Assembly: GCF_014898055.3 (NCBI RefSeq)
Contig: NW_023601104.1
Coordinates: 83,807,106-83,871,105 of the forward strand
DNA length: 64,000 nt
DNA from: Talpa occidentalis
Taxonomy: Eukaryota; Chordata; Mammalia; Eulipotyphla; Talpidae
Reading direction: 5' to 3'
Shown: one piece after another, positions 1 through 10,638 of the stretch
How the letters are laid out: each line of letters opens with the position of its first letter
How positions within the stretch are numbered: the first letter of the stretch is position 1
Made by a program: the position numbers and the translations under genes
Notes under the pieces: generated by a model
Databases searched by the model: none
Seen by the model: only the letters and a program-made list of their open reading frames with translations
What the model was told of the DNA's origin: nothing

Positions 1-129
1 AATGTCCCCAAATTTCTTAAAAGATAAAATAGATTAAATTCCATAAGCATTTATTAACATCTACTATGACAGGACATTGTGCTATTATATGCATAGTTTT
101 ACTAAATCATAGCAGAACTTGCAATCTAT

Positions 130-1330
130 ATGCAGGGTTTTGAAGAGGGCAGCCATAAGAAATACAGAGAAAAGTGAAGGTTAAAAGACAATGTTGCTGG
201 GCCTCCCCAGTGGCGCAGTGGTTGAGCGCTGGTCTGCGAAGCTGCCCGAAGCCTCTGCAGCGCCGGTTCGATACCAGGCTGCCGGGCGAGGGTCCCGCAA
301 GGCTAGACAGACCTCTCCTGTCTGGCCCGCTGCTCCCCTCAGCAGTGTACCTCGGTCCTTCTGCCTGTTCTGCTTCCTGCTCTGGCTCTGGTAAATTCTC
401 TCATCCTCCCGCACTTCTGACTGTACCCAGTGCTTGTATAAATAAATAAATAAATCTTTAAAAAAATAAATAAAAATTAACATGTAAAAAAAAAGACAAT
501 GTTGCTGCATGATATTAGAATAAAAAGAGACACACAAGCTAATTGAATAAAATTGAGAAATAAACCCACAATTACATGGTCAGTTAATCTATGACAAAGG
601 AACTTCTGAAGAAAGCAAAATCTCTCTAATAAGTGGTATTGGGAAAAATAGTTGCCAATACAAAAAAATTAAACTAATAGTACAGTCTCACACCATATAC
701 AAAGCTAAATCCAAATTATATAAAAGACTTTAAGACCTGAAACCCTAAGAGAAAACATAGAAGAAAACACTCCATGAGTAGGTGTCAGAAGTGTCTGAGG
801 ATTTGTCTCTAGCAGCAAGGAAAACAAAGGAAAATATAAATAAGTTGGACTACATTGATGTAAAAAGCTTGTGCACAATGAAAGAAACTGTCACTAAAAC
901 AAAAAGACACTCTATTGTTAATAGGATTAAATATTTGTGCACCATATATTTGGCAAGGGATTGATATCAAAGATCTATGAAGAACTCAAACAATTCAACA
1001 GAAAGAAAACAAATAACCCAATCAAAAAATGGGCAGAAGAGCCAAATAGGCACTTCTCTAAGAAAGATATATAGATGGCCAAAATACACACACAAAAAAT
1101 TCATCATCAGTTATTGTCAGGGAAATGCAAATCAGAATACAGTGACATACCACCTCATACCTGTGAGAATAACTCAGAAAAGACTAGAAACAATGCATGC
1201 TGGTGAAGTGGTGCAGAAAAGGATCTCTAACACTTTTAGCAGGAATGCGTATTAGTACATTCCCTATAGGAAACAGTTGGAGTTTTCTCAAAAGATTAAA
1301 TATTGATATACTAGAAGATCACTTATCTGA
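130..1330 (+). pseudogene. L1 LINE remnant (ORF2 C-terminal part), split by a SINE
   Basis: The + strand reads through the conserved distal part of mammalian L1 ORF2. It includes the stretches for 'aataaacccacaattacatggtca', '...atgggcagaagagcc' and 'ggaaatgcaaatcagaatac', which are hallmarks of the region after the reverse-transcriptase domain. The frame is broken by many stops and indels; the longest open pieces are 60-92 codons (782-964 and 977-1255), so it makes no protein. A SINE (200-490) split it, leaving an exact duplicated target. Ends are approximate; the 3' end fades around 1330-1400. This is a 5'-truncated, decayed copy. Confidence 0.85.
200..490 (+). mobile_element. tRNA-derived SINE, copy 1 (type A)
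   Basis: The head reads GGCCTCCCCAGTGGCGCAGT, with an A box (TGGCGCAGTGG) and a B box (GGTTCGATACC). The body follows, then a tail of AAATAAAT units, CTTT and poly(A). It is flanked by a perfect 17-bp target duplication (aaaagacaatgttgctg) at 183-199 and 491-507, so both ends are exact. It sits inside the L1 ORF2 remnant in the same direction. Mobilised by L1 machinery (known for this class). Short ORFs inside are not genes. Confidence 0.93.
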
Positions 1331-1564
1331 TTCAAGGAGAATCTATCTATATATATAGTACCTAAAAACTGAAAGGTGTAACTTAAATAAAATATTAATA
1401 TATACCTGATTATCTATGTCAAGTTTAAACAACAGCTTTAGTATGTATCAGGAAGCTAGTCCTCAGAAAACTAATCTCTCCAGGATTGTGCCTGTGAGTA
1501 CTGGATGAGACTGAAGGACTGAAATGTGTCTAGTAACATATTCCATGTAAAAACTTCAGCATGA

Positions 1565-1889
1565 GGGCCTCCCCGGTGGCGCAGCGGTTGAGCACTGGGT
1601 TGGGCAGTTGCCCGCGGTCTCTGCGGCGCCGGTTCGATCCCCGGCTGCTCCCCGGCCACCAGAGGAGGGTCCCACATGGCGCGCAGACCTCTCCTGCCGC
1701 CCGCTGCGCCCCTCAGCAGTGTACTTCGGTCCCTCTGCCTGCTCTGCTCCCCGCTCTGCTTCTGGTGAATTCTCTCACCCTCCCGCGCTTCTGACTGTAC
1801 CCAGTGCATGTATAAACAAAACAAAACAAACAAACAAACAAACAAATAAATAAATAAATAAATAACATGCCTCTATTAAAAAAAAAAAA
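1565..1889 (+). mobile_element. tRNA-derived SINE, copy 2 (type A, extra 3' tail)
   Basis: Full-length copy with A box TGGCGCAGCGG and B box GGTTCGATCCC, close to what looks like the family consensus. A 16-bp target duplication (aaaaacttcagcatga) lies at 1549-1564 and 1890-1905. The tail is odd: after (CAAA)n/(AAAT)n repeats it continues AACATGCCTCTATT and then poly(A). Ten of those bases, TGCCTCTATT, recur just before the poly(A) of copy 10 (22895-23212), which suggests a common source locus. Confidence 0.93.
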
Positions 1890-1905
1890 AAAAACTTCAG
1901 CATGA

Positions 1906-2689
1906 ATATTACTTTTCACTTTTTTTCTAAATCCAGGACCCATATCCAATCATATCATATTTCTTTACTTTGCATTTTAACACTCATTTTCCTATCACAG
2001 ATATTGTTCTTAATTTTAAGGCCATCACCCACTGCAAAGTGATTGGTCTCTCTACTTCCTACATATCTCATGAAGGTTTTTAAATTTTCAAGCTTGAGAA
2101 TTGGTCCATCTTCACAATTCTTTATTGTCTTCTCTAATTTTAGAACTGACCCTGTATGTTGACAGATTCCTACTGTGTGTCTTCAGACTCTGAGCTACAA
2201 ATTATTAATAGTCCAAGTATGAACTCTTGATCTTAATTGGGATAACCCTGTAAGGTCTCTCAGGTACTTAAATTTGGATGAAGATATTCAAGTTGTGAGT
2301 CAGTGGTGGCTGGATGAGAAGTTGCACTAGTGAATTTCCTCCACTGGAGATGGCCAAGCCTGTATTTCCTGCTCTTTCCTAGGTTTCAATTCTCTTTTTT
2401 TTCTCTTAAGGTAGCTAAAACCAATTTCTGCTACTTACAACCTAAAAAATGCCAAACATTTGTTTATACTGAATAATGAATGCATTGTTTTAATTGTACT
2501 GTTCTTACTGAAAACATTAAGTAGTCTTATTGTATCTCTTTTGAAAATTCTAAATCTTTAGCTCAAACATTGAGACATTTCACCCTCCTCTTTAATGATT
2601 TATTGTGACCTCATTCCCTTCACTCACCTTCACACTTTTCCTTTAATTATTACCATGTGTGAGCCTAATATGACCCTATACAGATGTCA
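1906..2689. other. Unassigned AT-rich sequence
   Basis: No coding frame, tRNA/rRNA or repeat family that I recognise. Probably old decayed repeat or unique DNA. Confidence 0.5.
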
Positions 2690-2930
2690 TTGTGAATGAG
2701 ACTCTTGGTGCTACATTGCATAAATGCAAACTTTGTTTTCCAGCGTAACAGCTTAGTGACCTTGACAAGTTATTTAAATTTTCTGTGTATGACCTCCTTA
2801 ATCTCTAAAATAGGGTTAATAATGATAGCACCTATTTACAGTATCATTATAAGAATCAAATAGTTAATATTTATAAAGAGCTTAGATTAATTCCTAGTAC
2901 ATATTCCAGTTTTGTAAATGTTACTATGAT
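2690..2930 (+). repeat. MIR SINE remnant
   Basis: Contains the MIR core in order: 'agcttagtgaccttgacaag', a pyrimidine stretch, 'aatctctaaaatagggttaa', 'atgatagcacctatttac', then 'aagagcttagattaattcct'. This is the tRNA-derived core of the ancient mammalian MIR family, heavily mutated. Ends approximate. Confidence 0.85.
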
Positions 2931-2939
2931 TATTATATG

Positions 2940-3250
2940 CTGTTCCTGAATTATACTTTGTATTTTCCAACCTCAGAATGTCTTCCTGGTGCTCATGTTT
3001 CATTTCTATAAAACATAGTAACAGCTACTGATCACGTTGAGTTCCAAAGACACCTCCCCCAAACAGATGGAAGTGACTTTCTTTTCAGAATGCTCCCCAG
3101 AGCACTTTATCACAGTACATCCTTGGTTCCTTTCTTAGAACAATCATCACATCCTCCCTTGTTTTATTGTTATATATGTATATGTCTCATTTTTGTTCAC
3201 AGAGGGAGCCATATTTACGCCTGATCAATCTTATGTTGTCCAAATTTAGT
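2940..3250 (+). repeat. Probable L2 LINE 3' remnant
   Basis: Weak resemblance to the L2 3' end: a Cys/Pro-rich 'ctccccagagcactttatcac' type stretch, a T-rich segment, then 'cacagagggagccatattta'. Only the order of motifs supports it; it could be another old LINE. Confidence 0.4.
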
Positions 3251-3604
3251 TCAATGCAGCAAACTCAACAGTCTCAAAAGAAATGTTTATTACAAGAATG
3301 GTAAGAAAGAAATGCTTCCTATTTTACCCTCATTCCCTCCATATGCTGAAAACAAACAAACAAACAAAAAAGCACATAGCTGTAGGTCCTTTGATAACAG
3401 AGGGAATTGGCTTGCTCAGATATTCCCAGTGACTTACTAACACATCACAGGCTGGAATCTGTTACTAATATCTTTGTTCTAGCACCTTCTATTTCTGAGC
3501 CTGGCCTTCTGACCAACTAACAATAGACAGATTTAGATGGTGAGGAATCAAGAAAGCAACAGTTGTGGTATTGTTATTCATCCTCCTAGGGAGAATATGA
3601 AATT
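3251..3604. other. Unassigned sequence
   Basis: Contains a short (CAAA)n run near 3348-3370. No gene or family recognised. Confidence 0.45.
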
Positions 3605-3800
3605 TGTGTATGTGTTTATTTAAATTTTATTGAAGTAGAATTGGTTTACAGCATTGTTAGTATTTTAGATGTATAGGATCTCTTCCTTCAGCTGTAGTTA
3701 CTATAATGTACCCACCACCAAAGCCCCCATGGACTCCACCACAGTCCCTTGTGCTCTCTTTCTATTTCTTCTCTCCCTTTCTTTTTTTCAAATGTATTTA
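3605..3800 (-). repeat. L1 3' UTR-type fragment (minus orientation)
   Basis: The + strand reads 'aaattttattgaagtagaat', then 'tggtttacagcattgttagt', which is the reverse complement of the 3' end of a lineage-specific L1 family. The same head recurs at 58660-58800, so two window copies support each other. No ORF2 part remains. Confidence 0.6.
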
Positions 3801-3813
3801 GGTTGAGACGTCA

Positions 3814-4071
3814 TTTTTTTTTAAGATTTATATATTTATTTTATACAAGAACCGGGGTACAGGCCAGATGTGTGGGAGGGTGAGAGGATTCACCAGAGAC
3901 AGAGTGGGGAACAGAACAGGCAGACTGACAAAATACACTGCTGAGGGGAGCAGGAGAGGCCGCTGTGCCATGTGGGACCCTCGTCAGCCAGCAGGGCTCA
4001 AACCACCGCTGCAGAGGCTGCGGACAGCTCACAGCACAGCCCTCAACCGCCTGCGCCACCAGGGGAGGCCC
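3814..4071 (-). mobile_element. tRNA-derived SINE, copy 3 (type B)
   Basis: Antisense copy: T-rich start with AAGATTTAT, body marker CAGAGACAGAGTGGGGAACAG, and the head complement ending CCACCAGGGGAGGCCC at 4071. The B-box complement is decayed (GGGCTCAAACC). A target duplication could not be resolved because both flanks are pyrimidine-rich. Part of the body (between the CAGCAGTGTA region and the B box) is shorter than in other copies. Confidence 0.88.
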
Positions 4072-6461
4072 TTCTCTCTCTTTTTTTTTTCCCTTCCATC
4101 TGTTAGAATATACTCTTTAGAAGATATGTCCCAGAAAGAGAAGGTGAAAATAAGTTTGCTTTTTTTCATGGAGAAAGTAAAAATAGTTATTTCTATTTAA
4201 CCCTTCTTTCTGTTGTGACCCACATCAGAGCTAGTGGTGAAAGGCATGGTCAGATCAATGCCAGAGCAAAAGAAGCTGTTCTGGTTGGAGTTGCTTATAA
4301 GAGTTGCTTAGCAATTCAGATGTAAAGAGATCTCCAAGTCAAAATTGAATCTCAAGGACAGGGTGATGAGGGGAAAACAGCCCGCACCTAATATACATTC
4401 AAATGACTGAAATGCTTTTCCATTCCTGAACACTAAACCAGTTCAAATCCAAGATCCCTTTGTCTCCTTAGCTGATGTTCTTCTAATGAATCTCCTCTGT
4501 GAGAATTTTGAGCAAATCAAAATTCTGAAAGGAATACTCTACTATCCTTTATTATGTTTGTTTAAATATTATTAGGGAAATATTTTGAAATAAGAGAAAC
4601 CAGTATATATAATTCTCATTGCCCGCAGAATATAGGCATGGTTAGGAAAAACTGAAATCAAATCTAATAAGGTAGGGGCTAAATAAAAATATAGAATCTA
4701 ATTAACTTTAAATTGATAGAGACAGTGCCCTGGAACTTTGCCCTTGGTTTGTCCTAGTCAGCTCTCCTTCAACAGAGAGAAGCTTGCCTCTTCAATGTCT
4801 GCTAATGCTTTCTTATTGGGGTGCTTAAAATATCTCCATTTAGAGTTCTACTAGCATTAGTTAAGACCAGAAATTCGAATTCTTTCCGGCTGTTCACTTT
4901 TTCATAAACCCCAATTTACCTAGCCAAATTTTTGATTGTACTACCTGTTGGTTTAGTTACAAATAAACATCATACAAAGGAATTTCTATGTTGATGGCAT
5001 TTTCTAGATTCTGTTATGAATCTAAAATCTGAGTCAGACAGTTCTATAACCAATCAAAAGGTTGGGATTGTGTATTTTGACAAAGGCATGACTTGCTCCT
5101 TAAGTTATGATTTAAGTGCTTTAAATAGAATTAAGTACTTTAGTACTGATCTATTCAGCAGATACCATTGCTGTGGCATAGTAGTCTCTAACTGATACAG
5201 ATTAGAATTGGAGCACCAAGAATACCTTGATGGGTGTGTTCTTGGTAACAGGAGGGAGGGGTTGGCCCAGATCAGCATATACAAAGGAGGGACAAGATTT
5301 CGGTCATTAAGATTCTACCTCTACATCCCCCTTACGTTCCACCTCAGTTTTCTTTTCCCTTGGTTTTCAAAAATAAGAATCAATTCCCTATGCTGTATCT
5401 ATTCATAGCTTTGGAATGCACAGAATCTCATTTTCTTTCCTATCTTATATCACCAAATAGACAAATTTGTGATTATTGGTTTTAACTGTAACCCCCAAAA
5501 TCAAGATACTATATATATTCACACACACACACAAACACACACACACATACACATATATATACACTATATGTATATATATACTGTATACAGATACTACATA
5601 TATATTATGTTGTATATATACGCAAATATATATATTATATAATATATATATGAAAATATATATATTATATAATATATATATGAAAAAATACCATAAAGGC
5701 CCTATGCCTTAGGATATTCAAATAGAAGCAACATATTTAATTCACTAATTTCCATCAAAAATATATGTGTCATGACCACATCTATTTCCATTTTCCTTGG
5801 AAAATGATTTGGTGCAAATTACAGTTACAGTTTTAAATGAGGTCTATGGTAAGTTAAGGAGTGACTTAGAGAGACATAGGTAAATACAGACAGAGCCAAA
5901 GTGGATTTCTCAAGCCAGATGACATATTTATTTTCCAAATGAATTTGGAAATCTATTTATAAGGCCATAGCCATAGGTTTAAAATTTTTGGCTTTGTAAG
6001 CTAGGACATCATTTCAGAAGAATCTGTGAAGCCAACAGCATATGCTTTTTAATTATTTCTTTAAAAAAGACCATACTCTCTATGCTTCTCAGAAACACAC
6101 ACCCACACATTCACAAATAGGTCTTGGAGTTATTCTGTTAATGCTGACAGAAGAATAGTATTGCATAAATAAACCAAAACAACTTGATTCCAAGAAGCTT
6201 AAACTAATCATGGTTGCTGCCTGATCCAGTATATAAACAAACAACAGACAATGGAATAGCAAGCTAATGTTTGGGGAAATATAGCAAAAATTTGGAATTA
6301 AGTCTAAAATAATTATATTGCCTTCAGGCAAAATTACAAGAGAAAAATATATTCCCTTTAGCAAATTTATAGGAGAGAATCTTTTTTAGGATCTTCATAG
6401 TAAAGACACAAAATTTAGGAATTTGCTGCAAATATGGCTCCTGAACTCTGGGAAATTTTTT
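4072..6461. other. Unassigned AT-rich sequence
   Basis: About 2.4 kb without a recognised gene or repeat except the simple-sequence tract at 5517-5690. Short open frames here (for example 5208-5408) have no recognisable domain and normal chance length. Confidence 0.5.
5517..5690. repeat. CA/TA microsatellite with a 30-bp tandem duplication
   Basis: A CA-rich tract (5519-5550) passes into TA-rich sequence. At 5622-5651 and 5652-5681 a 30-bp TA-rich unit occurs twice in tandem with one difference (second base). The 78-codon frame across it is low-complexity and not a gene. Confidence 0.9.
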
Positions 6462-6472
6462 AAGTCCAATTT

Positions 6473-6759
6473 CTTTCCTTTTTTTTAAAGATTTATTTAT
6501 TTATCCATACAAGAGCTGGGGTACAGGCCAGAGGTGTGGGGGGTGAGAGGATTCATCAGAGACAGAGTGGGGAACAGAACAGGCAGATTGACCAAAGTAC
6601 ACTGTTGAGGGGAGCAGAGGGCAAATCAGGAGAGGGTTGCTCCTGTGAGTTGCTCCTGTGGGTTGCTTCCTGGCAGTCCAGGGATCCAATTCATGCTGCA
6701 GAGGCTGCGGATTGCTTCATAGTGCGGTCCTTAACCCCTTGTGCCACTGGGGAGGCCCC
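6473..6759 (-). mobile_element. tRNA-derived SINE, copy 4 (type B)
   Basis: Antisense copy flanked by an 11-bp target duplication (aagtccaattt) at 6462-6472 and 6760-6770. It carries the type B markers (GGTACAGGCCAGAGGTGTGG; CAGAGACAGAGTGGGGAACAG). A short internal repeat, 'gttgctcctgtg' twice near 6636-6662, is not seen in other copies. The B box is degraded. Confidence 0.92.
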
Positions 6760-6879
6760 AAGTCCAATTTTTTGAGCACTCTCTAGGCTAACTGTGCTCA
6801 ATACTGATCTGCAGATTCCTCTATAAATAACCTATTTGATAACTCCATTTGCATATCTATTAAATACATTAGCAGCTCC

Positions 6880-7620
6880 AAAAGAGAATTCTTGCGTCTA
6901 CTTTAAACCTTGCCTCCAAATACATCTCCCAAGCCTGTTTCTTATTTGGGCTGCTCCTCTGAGCTAAAAAGCACAAGCATTCATGTAGTTGCTCATTCCC
7001 AAACTTCACATCCAATGCATCTCCTAAATTGGTACCTTTACCTTTAAAACACGTCTAAACCTAACCACTATCACCACCTCCACTGCCACCTCGCCAGTTG
7101 ACACCGCCATTTTCTCTTTCCTGGAATGCCAAGTCAAACTGGTCTCCCTGCTCCCCTAATCCAGCACAAAGACCCCAGATAATCTGTCTGCCATTCCAGT
7201 ACATTTCTCACTAGTTTCCCTTCATTTTTGGAACTCCAATAATAAGGAATGACTTTTCCATCCTTAGTCATGCCAAGAAAAATCATATTCTGGCTTTTCT
7301 CTCTTCTTGGAATGTCTTTCCCACTAAGTCCCCATAGCTTCCACCTTTACTTCATTCAGCTGTCTGCTCACACATCATTAAATATGCCTTCTTGTATCTT
7401 CGCTTCCATCTTTTTGTCCTATTTTTTTGCACTCTATCAAATATCACCTCTTGGAATGATTTTATATTTCCTTTGTTTTTGATCTCTCTCTCTCTTTTTA
7501 GAATTTAAGCACCATGAGTTCTGGGACATTGTCTTATTCGCCATTTAACCCATGGAATCTGGAATATTCTTTCATTCATAGCAAGAGAACAGTAATTATT
7601 TGTATTTTATAAAAATATCC
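6880..7620 (+). repeat. L2 LINE 3' part
   Basis: Collinear with the 3' half of L2: 'aactggtctccctgctcccc', then 'tggaatgtctttcccac', 'cagctgtctgctcacacatc', 'aatatcacctcttgga', 'agaatttaagcaccatgagt' and the terminal motif region 'gggacattgtcttatt'. In L2 these encode the end of ORF2 and the 3' UTR. Frames are broken; the 77-codon frame 7249-7482 overlaps it but is not the L2 protein in an intact form. Confidence 0.85.
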
Positions 7621-7955
7621 AAAGTCTTTTGTTATTAATTAGGTTATATAACACAAACTACAGTAACTGAATGATTTTGTTGTATCATCAAGAGATCTAG
7701 AAAGCATAGGTGTGGTTTGTTTGAAATATTTGCTAAATTATTGTTTATGACTATCTAAGGAGAAGATATTAATTTTTGACCCAAAATTATTCTTTCATTA
7801 GGAGCATGACATAACTTTATTTTCTGTCTTATTGAATTATTCATTGTGGGGAAGGAGAGACACAGACCTGGACTGAGTCAGTTTTGGCCAAACAGTTTTC
7901 TTTTCAAATAAGTGAAAACAGAGCTCACTGGAGTGCTTTGGAGATAGCAGAGGCA
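7621..7955. other. Unassigned sequence
   Basis: No gene or family recognised. Confidence 0.45.
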
Positions 7956-8047
7956 GTGAGATAAAGTGGACTCTGACCATTGGGGGTTCAATCTGTGTTC
8001 TTGCCTTTGGTCTCTGTCATGTGGTTTCTCTGAGCCTCAGTTTTTGT

Positions 8048-8597
8048 TTTTTTTTTTAAAGATTTATTTATTTTTATGCATGAAAAATTGGGGTGTAGGC
8101 CAGAGGTGTGTGTGTGGTGGGGGGGGGGTGAGAGGATTCACCAGAGACAGAGTGGGGAGCAGAACAGGCAGATCCACTAAAATGCACTGCTGAGGGGAAC
8201 AGGGGTCCAGACAGGAGAGGTCTGCTGCACCATGTGGGTAGCTCCCTGGCCAGGATAGAACTCAAGCCATGTAGGGTAATGAAAAATGTCAGGCTTTTCT
8301 GCCCTCCCGCCATCAGGAGAGATGATGGATCCTTGCGGTCCTGAATGCATGCCTGATGGCGGGCACCTGGAGTAGGGTGTGGGCATAGGTAGATGGGATT
8401 CACCTGGGCTGAGACTGTGCTTTTTTTAAGGGCGGTGTTATGGGAATGCCAGAAGAAGCCTAAAGAGAAGCAAGAGCAGCAGAAGCCAAGAGAGAGAGAG
8501 AGAAGGCCGGAGAGCCCAGATAGAGTGAGGATTTTCTGGGGGCTGGGAGTACAGCCATAACTGCTGAGAGTTAACCCCTCTGCCACCAGGGAGGCCC
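8048..8597 (-). mobile_element. tRNA-derived SINE, copy 5 (type B), interrupted by an LTR
   Basis: The T-rich tail and body (8048-8269) and the head complement (8554-8597, 'ccaccagggaggccc') belong to one antisense SINE. The gap between them is exactly a solo LTR (8270-8553). An 8-base G run follows a TG-rich patch at 8106-8128. Flanks 'ctctgagcct' and 'ctctgatact' may be an eroded target duplication. Confidence 0.88.
8270..8553 (+). mobile_element. Solo LTR with internal deletion (same family as 10206-12238)
   Basis: Begins TGTAGGGTAA and follows the family LTR up to the 'ctgggggctgggag' stretch. It then jumps to the terminal TACA, losing about 155 bp relative to the intact 431-bp LTR, including the AATAAA signal. 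GCCA is found on both sides (8266-8269 and 8554-8557), consistent with a 4-5 bp target duplication. Mostly family-like but visibly diverged from the 10.2 kb LTRs. The breakpoint lies in the left arm of the family's hairpin (see 10462-10500). Confidence 0.88.
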
Positions 8598-8665
8598 TCT
8601 GATACTGTTTGTCTATTAAGTAGGACTATTAAACTGAGCTCTCAGTGTTATTCTGATGATTAAGA

Positions 8666-10200
8666 ATCCTATGTAAATGTGCATTTATTTATTTTAAATG
8701 AAAGATCCCTGGATCCCATTCCTGACTCCGTGCGCACACATGCACACACACACACACCCCTCAGCTGACACCTGCAAGATATGCTACATGCTAGATTTGC
8801 CTAGCTCTTTCCTTTATTTCCCATCTAAAAACTCCATTTTGAGGTCATTGGATGTTGAACAAGGTAGGAATAGATGCACTAGACCTCTCTGCCCTTCCTG
8901 CTTCCCCCTTGCACAGTCCTATTTCTGCAAGGCCTCTGGTTTCCCAGGACTTTTCAGAAACCTGGGTTGGTATAGTGGTGGGTATTTTTCAGAAGTCAAA
9001 CTATTTAGATAGGAATGTAAGTTGGAGAGGCAGGTGATGGATTTCTTGCCAAGGCAAGTCTGTCAGAGTTTCCTTGGGAGATGTTAAGTCTTTTTCCTCA
9101 GATTTGTCTAGCACCAGTCTGTAAGTGAAGCCTCTGATGGGCAGTTGGAATGCAGATTGAGATCTGGTGTGGCACGGCTTTTCACAGGTCGCTGGTGCCG
9201 AGGTGTTTCCCCGTGGACAGCGAGGGAGGGATAGGGAGTCTCAGATGTCACCTTCAGATGAAAGATGGCACCCTGTTTTGTTGCTAACAGGAGTCCTATT
9301 ATAATAGCTTCATACCTCAGTTAGAATGGCGAGACCACACACAATTACGGAACATTTCAGCTACGCAGATGTGCCTCTCCAGTATAGAGATCACTCAATT
9401 CTTTGAAAGCTCAAGAGTAGAAATGACTTTCTCCTAATGTTAGGCTTGGGAAATCACGGTGGTGCATCAGCAATTTTTTGCCCAGAAAACGTCATGCCAA
9501 CTTGTGGGTTTGCATGCAGGGAAATAGTCAGGACCTGTGGTAGCACCATTACTCAGAGAGAGGAACGGTCTGGAAAATGGACAGAATGACAGGGGAGGGT
9601 CTGCAAGACCTGGAATATGCCTCCAGGGGCATATTCTAGGAAATACCCACATGGAGGGGGACACAGCCTGTGGCCCAAAGCATGGGACTTGGGGAGGAAG
9701 CCATTTCTGCCAGTATTGTAAAGCATAGAGATTGCAATTTCTATAAACTGCATAGAATTTAATTCAGTTTCTAGAATAGAATATTAGAGTGTGATACTAA
9801 AACTTTTATAAGGGACCTAAGAGATAACCTCTTTCTCTTGTATGTGATGATGGAGCTGATTGCAGTTTCCAGCATTTAACAATTAGCCTCCACCACCAGT
9901 GTTATCCATCTGTCTCCACTTACAGGAGGAGCTCGTTGACTAAGAGATCCATTCCTAAAGTTGGTGAGCTACAAACAAAAGCCCTCCCGGGTGAACTTTT
10001 GTTTTTAAGCAAGCGTCTTGACTTCTGAAACAAGAACACAGTGTTCACCTTAATCTGCGCTTAGACTCACAGTGGACTTCTATGCATTTTGCTTAGGTAT
10101 GTTTCAAGTTGGGAATGAAAAGTGATTATGGAATTGACGTTTTTTACTTAGAAATGCAAGGCTTTCTCACAAGGAGGAGTGAATGCTTTTACCTTTATTA
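8666..10200. other. Unassigned sequence
   Basis: About 1.5 kb with moderate GC and no recognised gene or repeat. A short CA run lies at about 8738-8758. Frames of 60-104 codons (for example 8698-9012) show no domain, no signal peptide pattern and no splice context that I can support. Confidence 0.5.
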
Positions 10201-10461
10201 GCATTTGTAGGGTAAAGAAAATGTCAGGCTTTTCTGCCCTTCCGCCTTCAGGATAGATGATGGATCCTTGTCCTGAATGCATGCCTGATGGCGGGCACCT
10301 GGAATAGGGTGTGGGCATAGGTAGATGGGATTCAGCTGAGCTAAGACTGTGCTTTTAAGGGCGGCGTCACGGGGGGACGCCAGCAGCACCAGCACCAGCA
10401 GCAGCCGAAGCCGAGAAGCAGCAGAACGAACGCTAGAGAGCCCAGATAGAGTGAGGACTTG

Positions 10462-10500
10462 CTGGGGGCTGGGAGGCCTGCCAGCCTCCCAGCCCCCCAG
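10462..10500. other. Near-perfect inverted repeat in the LTR
   Basis: CTGGGGGCTGGGAGGC, a 6-base spacer, then GCCTCCCAGCCCCCCAG. The arms pair over 16 bp with a single extra C. The same structure is at 12065-12103 in the 3' LTR. As it lies just upstream of AATAAA, it could fold in the transcript near the polyadenylation site (inference). Confidence 0.85.
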
Positions 10501-10537
10501 CCAGCACCCCTGCCTGCCATATGCCTGGTGAACCCCA

Positions 10538-10543
10538 AATAAA
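10538..10543 (+). promoter_or_regulatory. Polyadenylation signal in the 5' LTR
   Basis: AATAAA in the context CCCCAAATAAAAAACC. The identical signal in the 3' LTR is at 12141-12146, where it would end the element's transcript. Confidence 0.7.
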
Positions 10544-10638
10544 AAACCTGCAAAACTACTGAGGACTCTGACTCCTCCTTTACCCGATCTGCATGGGATC
10601 AGAAAACCTGCCTTGTGCCCTGTCCTGCCCCCTACAAT

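Larger units (their letters stand above)
7956..8665 (+). repeat. MIR remnant split by a SINE that itself holds an LTR
   Basis: The left part (7956-8047) reads 'gtggtttctctgagcctcag', the MIR core. The right part (8598-8665) reads 'tctattaagtaggactatta' and 'ctgatgattaagaatcctat', the continuation after the core. Between them lies SINE copy 5 with a nested LTR. The nest gives a relative age order: MIR oldest, then SINE, then LTR. Confidence 0.7.
10206..10636 (+). repeat. 5' LTR
   Basis: 431 bp, starting TGTAGGGT and ending CCTACA (TG...CA ends). A TTTTAAGG box at 10353-10360, kept in the related LTRs, could be a TATA-like core promoter (inference). It has a GC-rich hairpin at 10462-10500 and an AATAAA signal at 10538-10543. 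A CA-rich purine segment (CAGCAGCACCAGCACCAGCAG type) spans about 10380-10405. Confidence 0.93.

Noticed and set aside
782..1255. Open frames resembling reverse-transcriptase element protein
   Set aside because: They are fragments of a decayed L1 ORF2 with many stops; not a functional gene.
1590..1640. A and B boxes suggesting a tRNA gene
   Set aside because: No cloverleaf with a sound acceptor stem. The same pattern recurs in 18 SINE copies with poly(A) tails and target duplications.
7249..7482. 77-codon hydrophobic frame that could pass for a membrane peptide
   Set aside because: Lies within an L2 3' remnant; hydrophobicity comes from T-rich DNA.
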